64,000 nucleotides of DNA from Kitasatospora papulosa (GCF_000717245.1 NZ_JNYQ01000004.1:186001-250000); one strand, 5' to 3'; shown: positions 25,290 through 34,751, counted from the stretch's first letter. Program-made: numbers and translations. The notes: generated by a model from the letters alone, not told the origin.

Positions 25290-28200
25290 GTGCGGGGCTA
25301 CGAGAGCCAGCAGAGCCACCGAGCTGACGACGACCATCTCTCGCGGTTCGAAGCCGAGATGGACCGGCTGAAGACCGACCGGGAGAAGGCCGTCCAGCAC
25401 GCCGAGGACCTCGGCTACCAGGTCGAGGTCTTGCGCGCCAAGCTGCACGAGGCACGGCGCAATCTGGCGACCCGTCCCGCACACGACAGCGCGGACATCG
25501 GCTACCAGGCCGAGCAGATGCTCCGGAACGCCCAGATCCAGGCCGAGCAGATGCGCACGGACGCCGAGCGCGAGCTGCGCGAGGCCAGGGCGCAGACACA
25601 GCGGATCCTCCAGGAGCACGCGGAGCACCAGGCCCGTCTGCAGGCGGAGTTGCACGCCGAGGCGGTCCAGCGGCGTCAGCGGCTCGACCAGGAACTGGCG
25701 GAGCGGCGGCAGACCGTCGAGTCCCACGTCAACGAGAACGTCGCCTGGGCCGAGCAGTTGCGGTCCAGGACCGAGGCCCAGGCCCGCCGGCTGCTGGACG
25801 AGTCGCGCACGGAGGCCGAGCAGTCCCTGGCCGCCGCCCGCGCCGAGACGGCCCGGCTCGCCGACGAGACCCGCCGACGCCTCAACTCCGAGGCCGAATC
25901 GGCCCGTGCGGAGGCCGAGGCCACACTGCTGCGGGCCCGCAGGGACGCCGAACGGCTGCTCGAAGCCGCCTCCACCCAGGCCCAGGAGGCCACCAGCCAC
26001 GCGGAGCGGCTGCGCTCCGCGGCCACGGCCGAGACCGAGCAGACGCGGCAGCAGACCACCGAGCTGAACCGCACCGCCGAACAGCGCACCCAGGAGGCCG
26101 AGACCCGCCTGCGCGAGGCCCGGCTGGAGGCCGAGAAGATCCTGGCCGAGGCCAAGGAGGCCGCGGTCAAGCGGCTGGCCGGCGCCGAGTCGCAGAACGA
26201 GCAGCGCACCCGCACGGCCAAGTCCGAGATCGCCCGGCTGGTGGGCGAGGCCACCAAGCAGGCCGAGACGCTCAAGGAAGAGGCCGAGCAGGCCCTCGTC
26301 GACGCCCGCGCGGAGGCCGAGCGGGTGGTCGCCGAGGCCGCCGAGAAGGCCCGCACGCTGGCCGCCGAGGACGCGGCGGCCCAGCTCGCGAAGGCGGCCC
26401 GCAGCGCCGAGGAGGTCCTGACCAAGGCCTCCGAGGACGCCCGGTCGACCACCAAGGCCGCCGGCGAGGAGGCCGACCGGATCCGCCGCGAGGCCGAGGC
26501 CGAGGCGGACCGGTTGCGCGGCGAGGCCGCCGAGCAGGCCGACCAGCTCAAGGGTGCGGCCAAGGACGACACCAAGGAGTACCGGGCCAAGACCGTCGAG
26601 CTCCAGGAGGAGGCACGCCGGCTCCGCGGCGAGGCCGAGCAGCTCCGCTCGGAGGCCGTGGCCGAGGGCGAGCGGATCCGTGGCGAGGCGCGCCGCGAGG
26701 CCGTCCAGCAGCTCGAGGAAGGCGCGCGCACCGCCGAGGAGCTGCTCACCAAGGCCAAGTCCGACGCCGAGGAGCTGCGGACCTCGGCCGGCACCGAGAG
26801 CGAGCGCGTCAGGACCGAGGCGGCCGAGCGAGCCGCCACCCTGCGCAAGCAGGCCGAGGAGGCGCTGGAGCGCAGCCGTGCCGAGGCCGAGAAGGTGCGC
26901 GCCGAGGCCGAGGAGCAGGCCACCGCCCTGACCGCCGCGGCGGAGAAGGCGGCCGAGGAGCTGCGCGAGGAGACCGAGCGCGGGATAGAGGCACGCAGGA
27001 CCGAGGCGGCCGAGGAGCTGGCCAGGCTCCACACCGAGGCCGAGTCCCGGGTCGCCGCCGCCGAGGAGGCCCTCGGCGAGGCGCGCGCGGAGGCGGAGCG
27101 GATCCGCCGCGAGACCGGCGAGGAGTCCGAGCGGCTGCGTGCCGAGGCCGCCGAGCGCGTCCGTACCCTCCAGGAGCAGGCCACCACGGAGGCCGAGCGG
27201 CTGCGGACCGAGGCCGCCGCCGACGCCGCGCAGTCCCGCGCCGAGGGCGAGAACGTGGCCGTACGGCTGCGCAGCGAGGCCGCCGCCGAGGCGGAGCGGC
27301 TGAAGACCGAGGCGCAGGAGAAGGCCGACCGGGTGCGTTCCGAGGCCGCGGCCGCCGCCGAGCGCGTCGGCACGGAGGCCGCCGAGGCCCTGGCCGCGGC
27401 CCAGGAGGAAGCCAACCGGCGGCGCCGTGCCGCCGAGGATGTACTCGACTCCGCGCGCGCCGAGGCCGAGCAGGAGCGCGAGCGTGCCCGCGAACAGAGC
27501 GAGGAACTCCTCGCCTCGGCCCGCAAGCGCGTCGAGGAGGCCCAGGCCGAGGCCCAGCGGCTGGTCGAGGAGGCCGAGAGCCGCGCCACCGAGCTGGTCT
27601 CCGCCGCCGAGCAGACCGCCCAGCAGGTGCGGGACTCCGTCGCCGGGCTCCAGGAGCAGGCCGAGGAGGAGATCGCCGGTCTGCGGTCCGCCGCAGAACA
27701 CGTGGCGGAACGGACGAAGGAGGAGGCGCAGGAGGAGGCGGACCGGGTCAGGTCCGACGCCTACGCCGAGCGTGAGCGGGCGAGCGAGGACGCCAATCGC
27801 GTCCGCAAGGTCGCGCACGAGGAGTCGGAGGCCGCGAAGGCCCTGGCCGAACGCACCGTCTCCGAGGCCATCACCGAGTCGGAGAAGCTGCGCTCGGACA
27901 CCTCCGAGTACAGCCAGCGGGTCCGCACGGAGGCGTCGGACGCCCTCGCGTCGGCGGAGCAGGACGCCTCACGCGCCCGTGCCGAGGCCCGCGAGGACGC
28001 CAACCGCATCCGTTCCGAGGCGGCGGCCCAGGCCGACCGCCTCATGGCGGAGGCCACGAGCGAGAGCGAGCGCGTCCGCACCGAGGCGGCCGAGCAGGCC
28101 GAACGCTTCGTGGGCGAGGCGACCGACGAGGCGGAGCGGCTGCGCGCGGAGGCGGCGCAGACCGTCGGTTCGGCCCAGGAGCACGCGGCCCGCACCCGCG

Positions 28201-29081
28201 AGGAGTCGGAGCGGCTGCGCACCGACGCCGAGGCGGCGGCGGAGGAACTGCGCGCGGAGGCCCGTCAGGAGGCCGACCGGCTGCTGGACGAGGCGCGGGA
28301 GGCCGCGGCGAAGCGTCGGGCGGACGCCGCCGAGCAGGCCGACCAGCTCGTCGAGAAGGCCCAGGAGGAGGCGCTGCGCGCCGCCACCGAGGCCGAGGAG
28401 CAGGCCGACCGGATGGTGGGCGCCGCCCGCGACGAGGCGGTCCGGATCACCTCCGAGGCCACGGTCGAGGGCAACTCCCTGGTGGAGCGGGCCCGTACGG
28501 ACGCGGACGAGCTGCTCGTCGGCGCCCGCAGGGACTCCACCGCGACCCGGGAGCGGGCGGAGGAGCTCAGGACCCGGATCGAGGGCGAGATCGAGGAACT
28601 GCACGAGCGCGCCCGGCGCGAGACCTCCGAGCAGATGAAGACGGCGGGCGAGCGCGTCGACAAGCTGATGAAGGCGGCGACGGAACAGCGGGCGGAGGCC
28701 GAGGCCAAGGCCAAGGAGCTGCTGGCGGACGCGAATTCCGAGGCGAGCAAGGTCCGTATCGCCGCCGTGAAGCGCGCCGAGTCGCTCCTCAAGGAGGCCG
28801 AGACCAAGAAGGCCGAGCTGACCCGGGTGGCCGAGAAGCTGCGCGCCGACGCGGAGGCCGAGGCGAAACAGATGGTCGACGAGGGCCGTCGGGAGCTGGA
28901 CCTGCTGGTCCGCAGACGCGAGGACATCAATACGGAGATCTCCCGTGTCCAGGACGTCCTCGAGGCGTTGGAATCTTTCGAGGCTCCGGGCGGAACGGGC
29001 AAGGCGTCGGGCGGTGGCGCGGGCGTCAAGGCCGGTGCGACGGCGGGTACCCGGTCGGGTGGCAAGGCGTCGGACGGGTAG
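25290..29081 (+). CDS. scy: Polarity-organising coiled-coil protein Scy
   Basis: 1263 residues, close to the Streptomyces coelicolor Scy (about 1300). A short N-terminal region (residues 1-45, DDDHLSRFEAEMDRLKTDREKAVQHAEDLGYQVEVLRAKLHEAR) precedes an almost uninterrupted coiled coil to about residue 1210. It is built of Ala/Glu/Arg-rich repeats (for example RTEAAEQAERFVGEATDEAERLRAEA) with the long-period pattern described for this family. A Gly/Ser/Lys-rich tail ends the protein. Scy nucleates the tip-organising centre with DivIVA and FilP and sets hyphal branching. GTG start at 25290 with GGAAGGA upstream. filP follows after 175 bp. Confidence 0.95.
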   Translation: MRGYESQQSHRADDDHLSRFEAEMDRLKTDREKAVQHAEDLGYQVEVLRAKLHEARRNLATRPAHDSADIGYQAEQMLRNAQIQAEQMRTDAERELREARAQTQRILQEHAEHQARLQAELHAEAVQRRQRLDQELAERRQTVESHVNENVAWAEQLRSRTEAQARRLLDESRTEAEQSLAAARAETARLADETRRRLNSEAESARAEAEATLLRARRDAERLLEAASTQAQEATSHAERLRSAATAETEQTRQQTTELNRTAEQRTQEAETRLREARLEAEKILAEAKEAAVKRLAGAESQNEQRTRTAKSEIARLVGEATKQAETLKEEAEQALVDARAEAERVVAEAAEKARTLAAEDAAAQLAKAARSAEEVLTKASEDARSTTKAAGEEADRIRREAEAEADRLRGEAAEQADQLKGAAKDDTKEYRAKTVELQEEARRLRGEAEQLRSEAVAEGERIRGEARREAVQQLEEGARTAEELLTKAKSDAEELRTSAGTESERVRTEAAERAATLRKQAEEALERSRAEAEKVRAEAEEQATALTAAAEKAAEELREETERGIEARRTEAAEELARLHTEAESRVAAAEEALGEARAEAERIRRETGEESERLRAEAAERVRTLQEQATTEAERLRTEAAADAAQSRAEGENVAVRLRSEAAAEAERLKTEAQEKADRVRSEAAAAAERVGTEAAEALAAAQEEANRRRRAAEDVLDSARAEAEQERERAREQSEELLASARKRVEEAQAEAQRLVEEAESRATELVSAAEQTAQQVRDSVAGLQEQAEEEIAGLRSAAEHVAERTKEEAQEEADRVRSDAYAERERASEDANRVRKVAHEESEAAKALAERTVSEAITESEKLRSDTSEYSQRVRTEASDALASAEQDASRARAEAREDANRIRSEAAAQADRLMAEATSESERVRTEAAEQAERFVGEATDEAERLRAEAAQTVGSAQEHAARTREESERLRTDAEAAAEELRAEARQEADRLLDEAREAAAKRRADAAEQADQLVEKAQEEALRAATEAEEQADRMVGAARDEAVRITSEATVEGNSLVERARTDADELLVGARRDSTATRERAEELRTRIEGEIEELHERARRETSEQMKTAGERVDKLMKAATEQRAEAEAKAKELLADANSEASKVRIAAVKRAESLLKEAETKKAELTRVAEKLRADAEAEAKQMVDEGRRELDLLVRRREDINTEISRVQDVLEALESFEAPGGTGKASGGGAGVKAGATAGTRSGGKASDG

Positions 29082-29189
29082 CGGCTCGTGTATTTCGCCA
29101 TGAACATTCAATCCTTTGGATCACAAGCCCTCCGGGGGTCAGCCACTCAAAAGGGGTGTCATTCTCCATACCAAAGCGGCATCTTCACG

Positions 29190-29216
29190 TTGACACGCCG
29201 CACAGACCCCTAGGAT
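29190..29216 (+). promoter_or_regulatory. Probable filP promoter
   Basis: A perfect TTGACA (29190-29195) is followed by TAGGAT (29211-29216) with a short 15-bp spacer, 40 bp before the filP ATG. It lies in the 175-bp gap between scy and filP. Confidence 0.5.
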
Positions 29217-29256
29217 TCCCTCTAACACCTCACCGGTCTCATTCGACAGGAACCCC

Positions 29257-30195
29257 ATGAGCGACCCTTCCTCCCCCTTCGGCTTCGAGCTCGTGCGACG
29301 TGGATACGACCGCGGTCAGGTGGACGACCGCATTACCAAACTCGTCGCCGACCGTGACAGCGCGCTCGCCCGCATCACCTCTCTGGAAAAGCGCATCGAG
29401 GAGCTCCATCTCGAGACGCAGAACGCCCAGGCCCAGGTCAACGACGCCGAGCCGTCGTACGCCGGGCTCGGAGCGCGCGTCGAGAAGATCCTCCGCCTCG
29501 CCGAGGAGGAGGCGAAGGACCTGCGTGAGGAGGCCCGTCGCGCGGCCGAGCAGCACCGCGAGCTGGCCGAGTCGGCCGCCCAGCAGGTGCGCAACGACGC
29601 GGAGACCTTCGCCGCGGAGCGCAAGGCGAAGGCGGAGGACGAGGGCGTCCGCATCGTCGAGAAGGCCAAGGGCGAGGCGACCACGCTGCGCTCCGACGCC
29701 CAGAAGGACGCCCAGCAGAAGCGTGAGGAGGCGGACGCCCTCTTCGAGGAGACCCGCGCCAAGGCCGCCCAGGCCGCCGCGGACTTCGAGACGAACCTCG
29801 CCAAGCGCCGCGAGCAGTCGGAGCGCGACCTCGCGTCCCGTCAGGCGAAGGCCGAGAAGCGCCTCGCCGAGATCGAGCACCGCGCCGAGCAGCTCCGCCT
29901 GGAGGCCGAGAAGCTCCGCACGGACGCCGAGCGCCGGGCCCGCCAGACGGTGGAGACCGCTCAGCGCCAGGCCGAGGACATCGTGGCCGACGCGAACGCC
30001 AAGGCCGACCGGATCCGCAGCGAGTCGGAGCGCGAGCTGGCGGCGCTCACCAACCGCCGCGACTCGATCAACGCCCAGCTGACCAACGTCCGCGAGATGC
30101 TGGCCACGCTGACGGGTGCCGCGGTCGCCGCCGCCGGCTCCCCGGCCGAGGACGACTCCGCCACCCGTGGGGTCCCCGCCCAGCAGACCCGCTGA
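29257..30195 (+). CDS. filP: Intermediate-filament-like cytoskeletal protein FilP
   Basis: 312 residues (310 in S. coelicolor). The N-terminal SPFGFELVRRGYDRGQVDDRI is the short DivIVA/FilP-like motif. The rest is a continuous Ala/Glu/Arg coiled coil with a two-residue interruption around NDAEPSYAGLGARVEKIL. A short disordered tail ends it. FilP assembles into filaments beneath the tip and gives the hyphal wall rigidity, interacting with DivIVA and Scy. It has its own promoter but lies in the same direction as scy. Confidence 0.95.
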   Translation: MSDPSSPFGFELVRRGYDRGQVDDRITKLVADRDSALARITSLEKRIEELHLETQNAQAQVNDAEPSYAGLGARVEKILRLAEEEAKDLREEARRAAEQHRELAESAAQQVRNDAETFAAERKAKAEDEGVRIVEKAKGEATTLRSDAQKDAQQKREEADALFEETRAKAAQAAADFETNLAKRREQSERDLASRQAKAEKRLAEIEHRAEQLRLEAEKLRTDAERRARQTVETAQRQAEDIVADANAKADRIRSESERELAALTNRRDSINAQLTNVREMLATLTGAAVAAAGSPAEDDSATRGVPAQQTR

Positions 30196-30225
30196 GCGAG
30201 GGCACGTACATCAGCTGTACCCCTT

Positions 30226-30264
30226 GCGCGCCCGGTTCCGCCCTTGTGGTGGCGCCGGGCGCGC
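30226..30264 (+). terminator. Stem-loop terminator after filP
   Basis: A perfect 10-bp stem (GCGCGCCCGG with CCGGGCGCGC) around a 19-nt loop, 30 bp past the filP stop. Confidence 0.6.
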
Positions 30265-30284
30265 GGCCGTTCTAGCGTGAGCGC

Positions 30285-31292
30285 ATGATCGAGCTCGACG
30301 GCCTCACCAAACGCTTCGGCAACAAGGTTGCCGTCGACCATCTGTCATGCCGGGTCAGACCGGGCATGGTGACGGGATTCCTCGGCCCGAACGGGGCGGG
30401 CAAGTCCACGACCATGCGGATGATGCTCGACCTCGACAACCCGACCAGCGGCACGGTGCGGATCGACGGCCGGCACTACCGCGACCTCCAGGAACCGCTC
30501 AAGCACATCGGGGCCCTGCTGGACGCCAAGTCGATGCACGGCGGGCGCAGCGCGTACAACAACCTTTTGTGTCTCGCCCAGAGCAACAGCATCCCGGCGA
30601 GCCGGGTCTCCCACGTGCTGGACACGGTCGGCCTGAGTGCCGTGGCGAAGAAGAAGTCCAAGGGCTTCTCGCTCGGTATGGGCCAGCGGCTGGGGATCGC
30701 GGCGGCACTGCTCGGCGACCCCGAGATTCTGATGTTCGACGAACCCGTCAACGGGCTGGACCCGGAGGGGATCCACTGGATCAGGAATCTGATGAAGACG
30801 CTCGCGGCGGAAGGCCGGACGATCTTCGTCTCCTCGCACCTCATGAGTGAGATGGCCCTGACCGCGGATCATCTGATCGTCATCGGGCAGGGCAAGCTGC
30901 TCGCGGACACCTCGATGGCCGACTTCATCCACAAGAACTCCCGGAGCTTCGTGCGGATGCGTTCCCCGGAGCAGGAGCGGCTGCGCGACCTGCTGCACGC
31001 GGAGGGCGTCGTCGCCGTCGAGGCGGGCAACGGGACGCTGGAGATCGACGGCGAGGAACCCGAGCGGCTCGGGGAGCTCGCCGGCCGGCACGGGATCGTG
31101 CTGCACGAGCTCAGCGCCCAGCGGGCCTCGCTGGAGGAGGCCTTCATGCAGATGACGGCGGGCTCCGTGGAGTACCACGCCCATTCCGACCGCGACGGCG
31201 CCCCGCCACCGCAGGCGGGCCCGCAGTGGGGCGAGCAGTGGAACCAGCAGCGGCCGGGCGACACAGCCGGCGACCGTACGACGGGGGTGTGA
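30285..31292 (+). CDS. ABC transporter ATP-binding protein (pair 1)
   Basis: 335 residues. Walker A GPNGAGKSTTMR, signature LGMGQRLGIA (in place of LSGGQ), Walker B ILMFDEPVNGLDPEG and the H-loop VSSHLMSE are intact. The C-terminal 100 residues are the regulatory extension seen in DrrA/NatA-like transporters, ending in a Pro/Gln-rich tail. It probably energises the following permease for export of an unknown lipophilic or antibiotic substrate. Very similar to the second ATPase at 32214-33347. Confidence 0.92.
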   Translation: MIELDGLTKRFGNKVAVDHLSCRVRPGMVTGFLGPNGAGKSTTMRMMLDLDNPTSGTVRIDGRHYRDLQEPLKHIGALLDAKSMHGGRSAYNNLLCLAQSNSIPASRVSHVLDTVGLSAVAKKKSKGFSLGMGQRLGIAAALLGDPEILMFDEPVNGLDPEGIHWIRNLMKTLAAEGRTIFVSSHLMSEMALTADHLIVIGQGKLLADTSMADFIHKNSRSFVRMRSPEQERLRDLLHAEGVVAVEAGNGTLEIDGEEPERLGELAGRHGIVLHELSAQRASLEEAFMQMTAGSVEYHAHSDRDGAPPPQAGPQWGEQWNQQRPGDTAGDRTTGV

Positions 31293-31297
31293 CGGCG

Positions 31298-32077
31298 ATG
31301 GCATCGGTACCCGCGGTCCTGAATTCCGAGTGGACCAAGATCCGTACGGTCTCCTCGACCACCTGGACGCTGATCTGCGCGTTCCTCGTCACCGTCGCCA
31401 TGGGCGCGGCACTGAGCGCCCTGCTGAACAGCCAGTTCGACGACCTCTCCGCCGCCGAACAGGCCACCTTCGACCCGACGTTCGTGAGCTTCTCCGGGAT
31501 GGTCCTCGGGCAGCTGGCGATGGTCGTCTTCGGGGTCCTCGTGGTGGGCACCGAGTACAGCTCGGGCATGATCCGCACCTCGCTGGCGGCCGTGCCGCAG
31601 CGCGGGTCGTTCCTCTTCAGCAAGATCGCGGTCGCGGGTGTCCTGGCGCTGGTGGTCGGGCTCGCCACCAGCTTCGTGACGTTCTTCCTCAGCCAGGCCC
31701 TGCTGGGCGACCGCGGTACGGACATCGGCGCCGAGAACGTGCTGCGCGCGGTCGTCGGCGGCGGCCTCTACATGGGGCTGATCGCGGTCTTCTCGATGGG
31801 CGTGGCCACGATGCTGCGCAGCTCCATGCTGTCGCTGGGCATCCTGATGCCGTTCTTCTTCCTGGTCTCGCAGATCCTCTCCGCGGTGCCGGGCGCCAAG
31901 AGTGTCGCCCGGTACTTCCCCGACCAGGCCGGATCCAAGATCCTGCAGGTGGTTCCGGACGCCATGAACAGCGATCCGGCGCCGTACGGACCGTGGGCCG
32001 GGCTCGGGATCATGGCGCTGTGGGTGGTGGCAGCGCTGATCGGCGGCTACCTCGTACTGAAGAAGCGCGACGCCTGA
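31298..32077 (+). CDS. ABC-2 type permease (pair 1)
   Basis: 259 residues from the ATG at 31298, chosen because GGGGG lies 10 bp upstream. A GTG at 31289 overlapping the ATPase stop is an alternative. Six hydrophobic helices start with TVSSTTWTLICAFLVTVAMGAAL; the family EYSSGMIRTSLAAVPQRG loop is present. It forms the membrane half of the transporter with the upstream ATPase. No substrate can be named. Confidence 0.88.
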   Translation: MASVPAVLNSEWTKIRTVSSTTWTLICAFLVTVAMGAALSALLNSQFDDLSAAEQATFDPTFVSFSGMVLGQLAMVVFGVLVVGTEYSSGMIRTSLAAVPQRGSFLFSKIAVAGVLALVVGLATSFVTFFLSQALLGDRGTDIGAENVLRAVVGGGLYMGLIAVFSMGVATMLRSSMLSLGILMPFFFLVSQILSAVPGAKSVARYFPDQAGSKILQVVPDAMNSDPAPYGPWAGLGIMALWVVAALIGGYLVLKKRDA

Positions 32078-32213
32078 GCACCGCCCGGACCGCGACGCTC
32101 CGCACGACGACTTGGCCCGAACCGCATGAGGCTGGTTATCCTCCTAACTCTTGACGGGGGCGCGTGGCAGGAGGCCTGGGCCCCGACGACGGATGAGTCG
32201 ATGGGGCTGGAGA

Positions 32214-33347
32214 ATGATCGAGGCAGTCGGCCTGACCAAGCGCTACGGCGCGAAGACGGCCGTGCACAACCTTTCCTTCCAGGTGCGGCCCGGTGCCGTG
32301 ACGGGGTTCCTCGGTCCCAACGGGTCGGGCAAGTCCACCACCATGCGCATGATGCTGGGCCTGGACCGGCCGACGTCCGGACACGTGACGATCGGCGGGC
32401 ACGCCTTCCGCAGCCTGCCCAACGCCCCGCGCCAGGTGGGGGCGCTGCTCGACGCCAAGGCCGTCCACGGCGGACGCAGCGCCCGTAACCACCTGCTGAG
32501 CCTGGCCCAGCTGGCGGGCATCCCGGCGGCGCGGGTCGACGAGGTCCTCGGTGTCGTCGGACTGCAGGACGTCGCGAAGAAGCGGTCCAAGGGCTTCTCC
32601 CTGGGAATGGGCCAGCGGCTCGGGATCGCGGCGGCGCTGCTCGGCGACCCGCAGGTGCTGCTCTTCGACGAACCGGTCAACGGGCTCGACCCCGAGGGCA
32701 TCCTCTGGGTCAGGAACCTGATGAAGCGGCTGGCCTCGGAAGGCCGTACGGTCTTCGTCTCCAGCCACCTCATGAGCGAGATGGCCCTGACCGCCGACCA
32801 TCTGATCGTGATCGGCCGCGGGCAGCTCCTCTCCGACATGAGCGTCAGCGACTTCATCTCGGCGAACTCCGCGGACTTCGCCCGGGTGCGCGTCCCCGCC
32901 GACCGGCCGGAGTACCGGGAGAAGCTGACGGCCTCGCTCACCGAGGCGGGCGGCCGGGTCATGCCGGAGACGGACGGCGCGCTGCGCGTCACCGGACTCC
33001 CGCTGCCCCGGATCAGCGACCTGGCGCACGGGGCGGACGTCCGGCTGTGGGAGCTCTCCCCGCACCAGGCGTCGCTCGAGGAGGCGTACATGCGGATGAC
33101 CCAGGGCGCCGTGGACTACCGCTCGACGGCGGACGCCAAGGAAGGTCTCCAGCCTCCGCCGCCCGGCTACGGACATCCCGGCCACGGGCAGCAGGGCTAC
33201 GTGCCCCAGCCGCCGCCCGAGGTCCCGCAGCAGGGCTGGTACGCGCCGCCGCCTCCGGGCCAGAACCCCTACGCCGCCGCACCGGCGCCCGCCCCCGAGC
33301 CCACCGCGGAGCGGACCGGGCGCACGACCGACGAGGATCCCCGATGA
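32214..33347 (+). CDS. ABC transporter ATP-binding protein (pair 2)
   Basis: 377 residues from the ATG at 32214 (MIEAVGLTKRYGAKT), which aligns with the start of the first ATPase. Motifs: GPNGSGKSTTMRMML, LGMGQRLGIAAALLGDPQ, VLLFDEPVNGLDPEG, SSHLMSE. The C-terminal 70 residues are Pro/Gln/Tyr-rich and probably disordered in the cytoplasm. It is a tandem duplicate of the first ATPase. It overlaps its permease start by 4 bp. Confidence 0.92.
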   Translation: MIEAVGLTKRYGAKTAVHNLSFQVRPGAVTGFLGPNGSGKSTTMRMMLGLDRPTSGHVTIGGHAFRSLPNAPRQVGALLDAKAVHGGRSARNHLLSLAQLAGIPAARVDEVLGVVGLQDVAKKRSKGFSLGMGQRLGIAAALLGDPQVLLFDEPVNGLDPEGILWVRNLMKRLASEGRTVFVSSHLMSEMALTADHLIVIGRGQLLSDMSVSDFISANSADFARVRVPADRPEYREKLTASLTEAGGRVMPETDGALRVTGLPLPRISDLAHGADVRLWELSPHQASLEEAYMRMTQGAVDYRSTADAKEGLQPPPPGYGHPGHGQQGYVPQPPPEVPQQGWYAPPPPGQNPYAAAPAPAPEPTAERTGRTTDEDPR

Positions 33348-34207
33348 CCATGCCTCCGCCGCCCCCGCAGGCGTACCAGGCTCCCCCGCAGCAGCAGGGC
33401 CGGGGCGCCCCCGCCGGCCGGTACGCGTCCCCGATCCCCGTGCGCACCCCGGGCCTCGGCGACGCGATCGCCTCCGAGTGGACGAAGATCCGCTCCGTGC
33501 GCTCCACGATGTGGACGCTCGGCGTGATGATCGTGCTGCTGCTCGGCATCGGACTGCTCGTCGCGTTCGTGGTGAGCCTGTCGGACGCCCCCGCCGAAGA
33601 CGTTCCCGTGCTCACCCTCGGCTTCTTCGGCGTGCTGCTCAGCTCGATCTGCGTGATCACTCTCGGCGTGCTGACCATCGCGTCGGAGTACGGCACCGGC
33701 ATGATCCGCACGACGCTCACCGCCTGCCCGAGCCGGGCGCGGATGCTGATCGCGAAGTCGGTCGTCTTCTTCCTGCTCGCCTTCACGATCACGACGGTGA
33801 CGACCGGGGTCGTCGGCGTCCTCCAGACGGCCATGCTCGACGGCGCCACGCCCGACACCGGCCTCTGGGTGCGCTCCACGGTGGGGATCGGCCTCTACGT
33901 CGCCACCCTCGGGCTGCTCTCGCTCGCGGTCGGCACGATCGTGCGGCACTCGGCGGGTGCCATCACGATCATGATCGCGGTGGTGCTGCTGCCGCTCGTG
34001 CTGGCGATCTTCATGTTCTCGCCGTCGCTGGCGTCCGTGCAGGAGGCGCTCTTCGAGTGGTCCATCCCCAACCAGATCGGCGCGATCTACGACGTGTCCA
34101 TGACCTCGTCGGGGCCGACGGGCTGGGAGCCGCTGTGGGCCCTTCTCGGCGTCACCGCGGTGACCATGGGCGCCGCCTTCCTGGCGCTGGACCGGCGGGA
34201 CGTCTGA
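33344..34207 (+). CDS. ABC-2 type permease (pair 2)
   Basis: 287 residues from the ATG at 33344 in the preceding TGA (ATGA). A Pro/Gln-rich cytoplasmic N-terminus (MTMPPPPPQAYQAP) mirrors the tail of its ATPase. Six hydrophobic helices follow, with the EYGTGMIRTTLTACPSR loop. Same family as the upstream permease. It faces the small zinc protein gene with a 3-bp gap. Confidence 0.9.
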   Translation: MTMPPPPPQAYQAPPQQQGRGAPAGRYASPIPVRTPGLGDAIASEWTKIRSVRSTMWTLGVMIVLLLGIGLLVAFVVSLSDAPAEDVPVLTLGFFGVLLSSICVITLGVLTIASEYGTGMIRTTLTACPSRARMLIAKSVVFFLLAFTITTVTTGVVGVLQTAMLDGATPDTGLWVRSTVGIGLYVATLGLLSLAVGTIVRHSAGAITIMIAVVLLPLVLAIFMFSPSLASVQEALFEWSIPNQIGAIYDVSMTSSGPTGWEPLWALLGVTAVTMGAAFLALDRRDV

Positions 34208-34210
34208 CGG

Positions 34211-34540
34211 TCAGTGGCGCGGAGCGTTCCTGGACCGCTGCACCCGGGTGGTGCGGCGGTCCTTCGCGTTCCAGCAGGCCTTGTGCCAGTGCCTGCGGTC
34301 GTCGATCCCGCCGTACTCGGGCCAGGCGACTAGGTGCGGGACCCCCGAGGGGATCTCCTGGTCGCAGCCGGGGCAGCGGTAGCGCTTGCCCATCGCGCTC
34401 GCGCCGCTGACCGGACGCACCGACCACTCCTCGTCCTGCCAGCTCTCGGTGGCGCCGCCCCCGCCGTACCGGCCACCCGCCTCCGGTGCGTTGCCGGTGG
34501 GACCATCGCCGCCTCGGGGGCGGTTGCGGCGCGGGGACAC
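34211..34540 (-). CDS. Small Streptomyces-conserved zinc-ribbon-like protein (often labelled ATP/GTP-binding protein)
   Basis: 109 residues from the GTG at 34540 (VSPRRNRPRGGDGPTG), preceded by GAGGTG. The N-terminal half is disordered and Gly/Arg-rich. The C-terminal half has a CPGC pair and a later HWHKACW cluster, a plausible zinc knuckle. The tail is basic (AKDRRTTRVQRSRNAPRH). No P-loop is visible, so the common database name is doubtful. The protein could bind nucleic acid, but that is inference. Confidence 0.7.
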   Translation of the reverse strand: MSPRRNRPRGGDGPTGNAPEAGGRYGGGGATESWQDEEWSVRPVSGASAMGKRYRCPGCDQEIPSGVPHLVAWPEYGGIDDRRHWHKACWNAKDRRTTRVQRSRNAPRH

Positions 34541-34659
34541 GGGACACCTCACGGGGCCGGAGCGGACGGACATCCCGTCCAGCCTAGAGGCATCGGCTGC
34601 GGGCAGGAGGTGTCTGAGGCCCCTGAGCAGCGGCGGGGCGAGTGGGTTACCGGAAAATC

Positions 34660-34710
34660 GCAACAACTTCGCCGTGGACCGTGCCTTTGGCACGTGTCAG
34701 ACGTTGTTGC
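34660..34710. promoter_or_regulatory. Nested dyads upstream of the LLM flavoenzyme gene
   Basis: GCAACAAC (34660-34667) and GTTGTTGC (34703-34710) form an outer inverted repeat. CGTGCC-TTT-GGCACG (34680-34694) forms an inner hairpin. They end 40 bp before the ATG at 34752 and could be operators or a leader structure. Confidence 0.4.
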
Positions 34711-34751
34711 CGGTAGGGGGAGCCGCGTCGGCCGTAAGGAGGCAAGAGGCG

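Noticed and set aside
24828..27818. 996-residue reverse frame over scy
   Set aside because: Leu/Gly-rich mirror of the Ala/Glu/Arg coiled coil of scy; no start signal.
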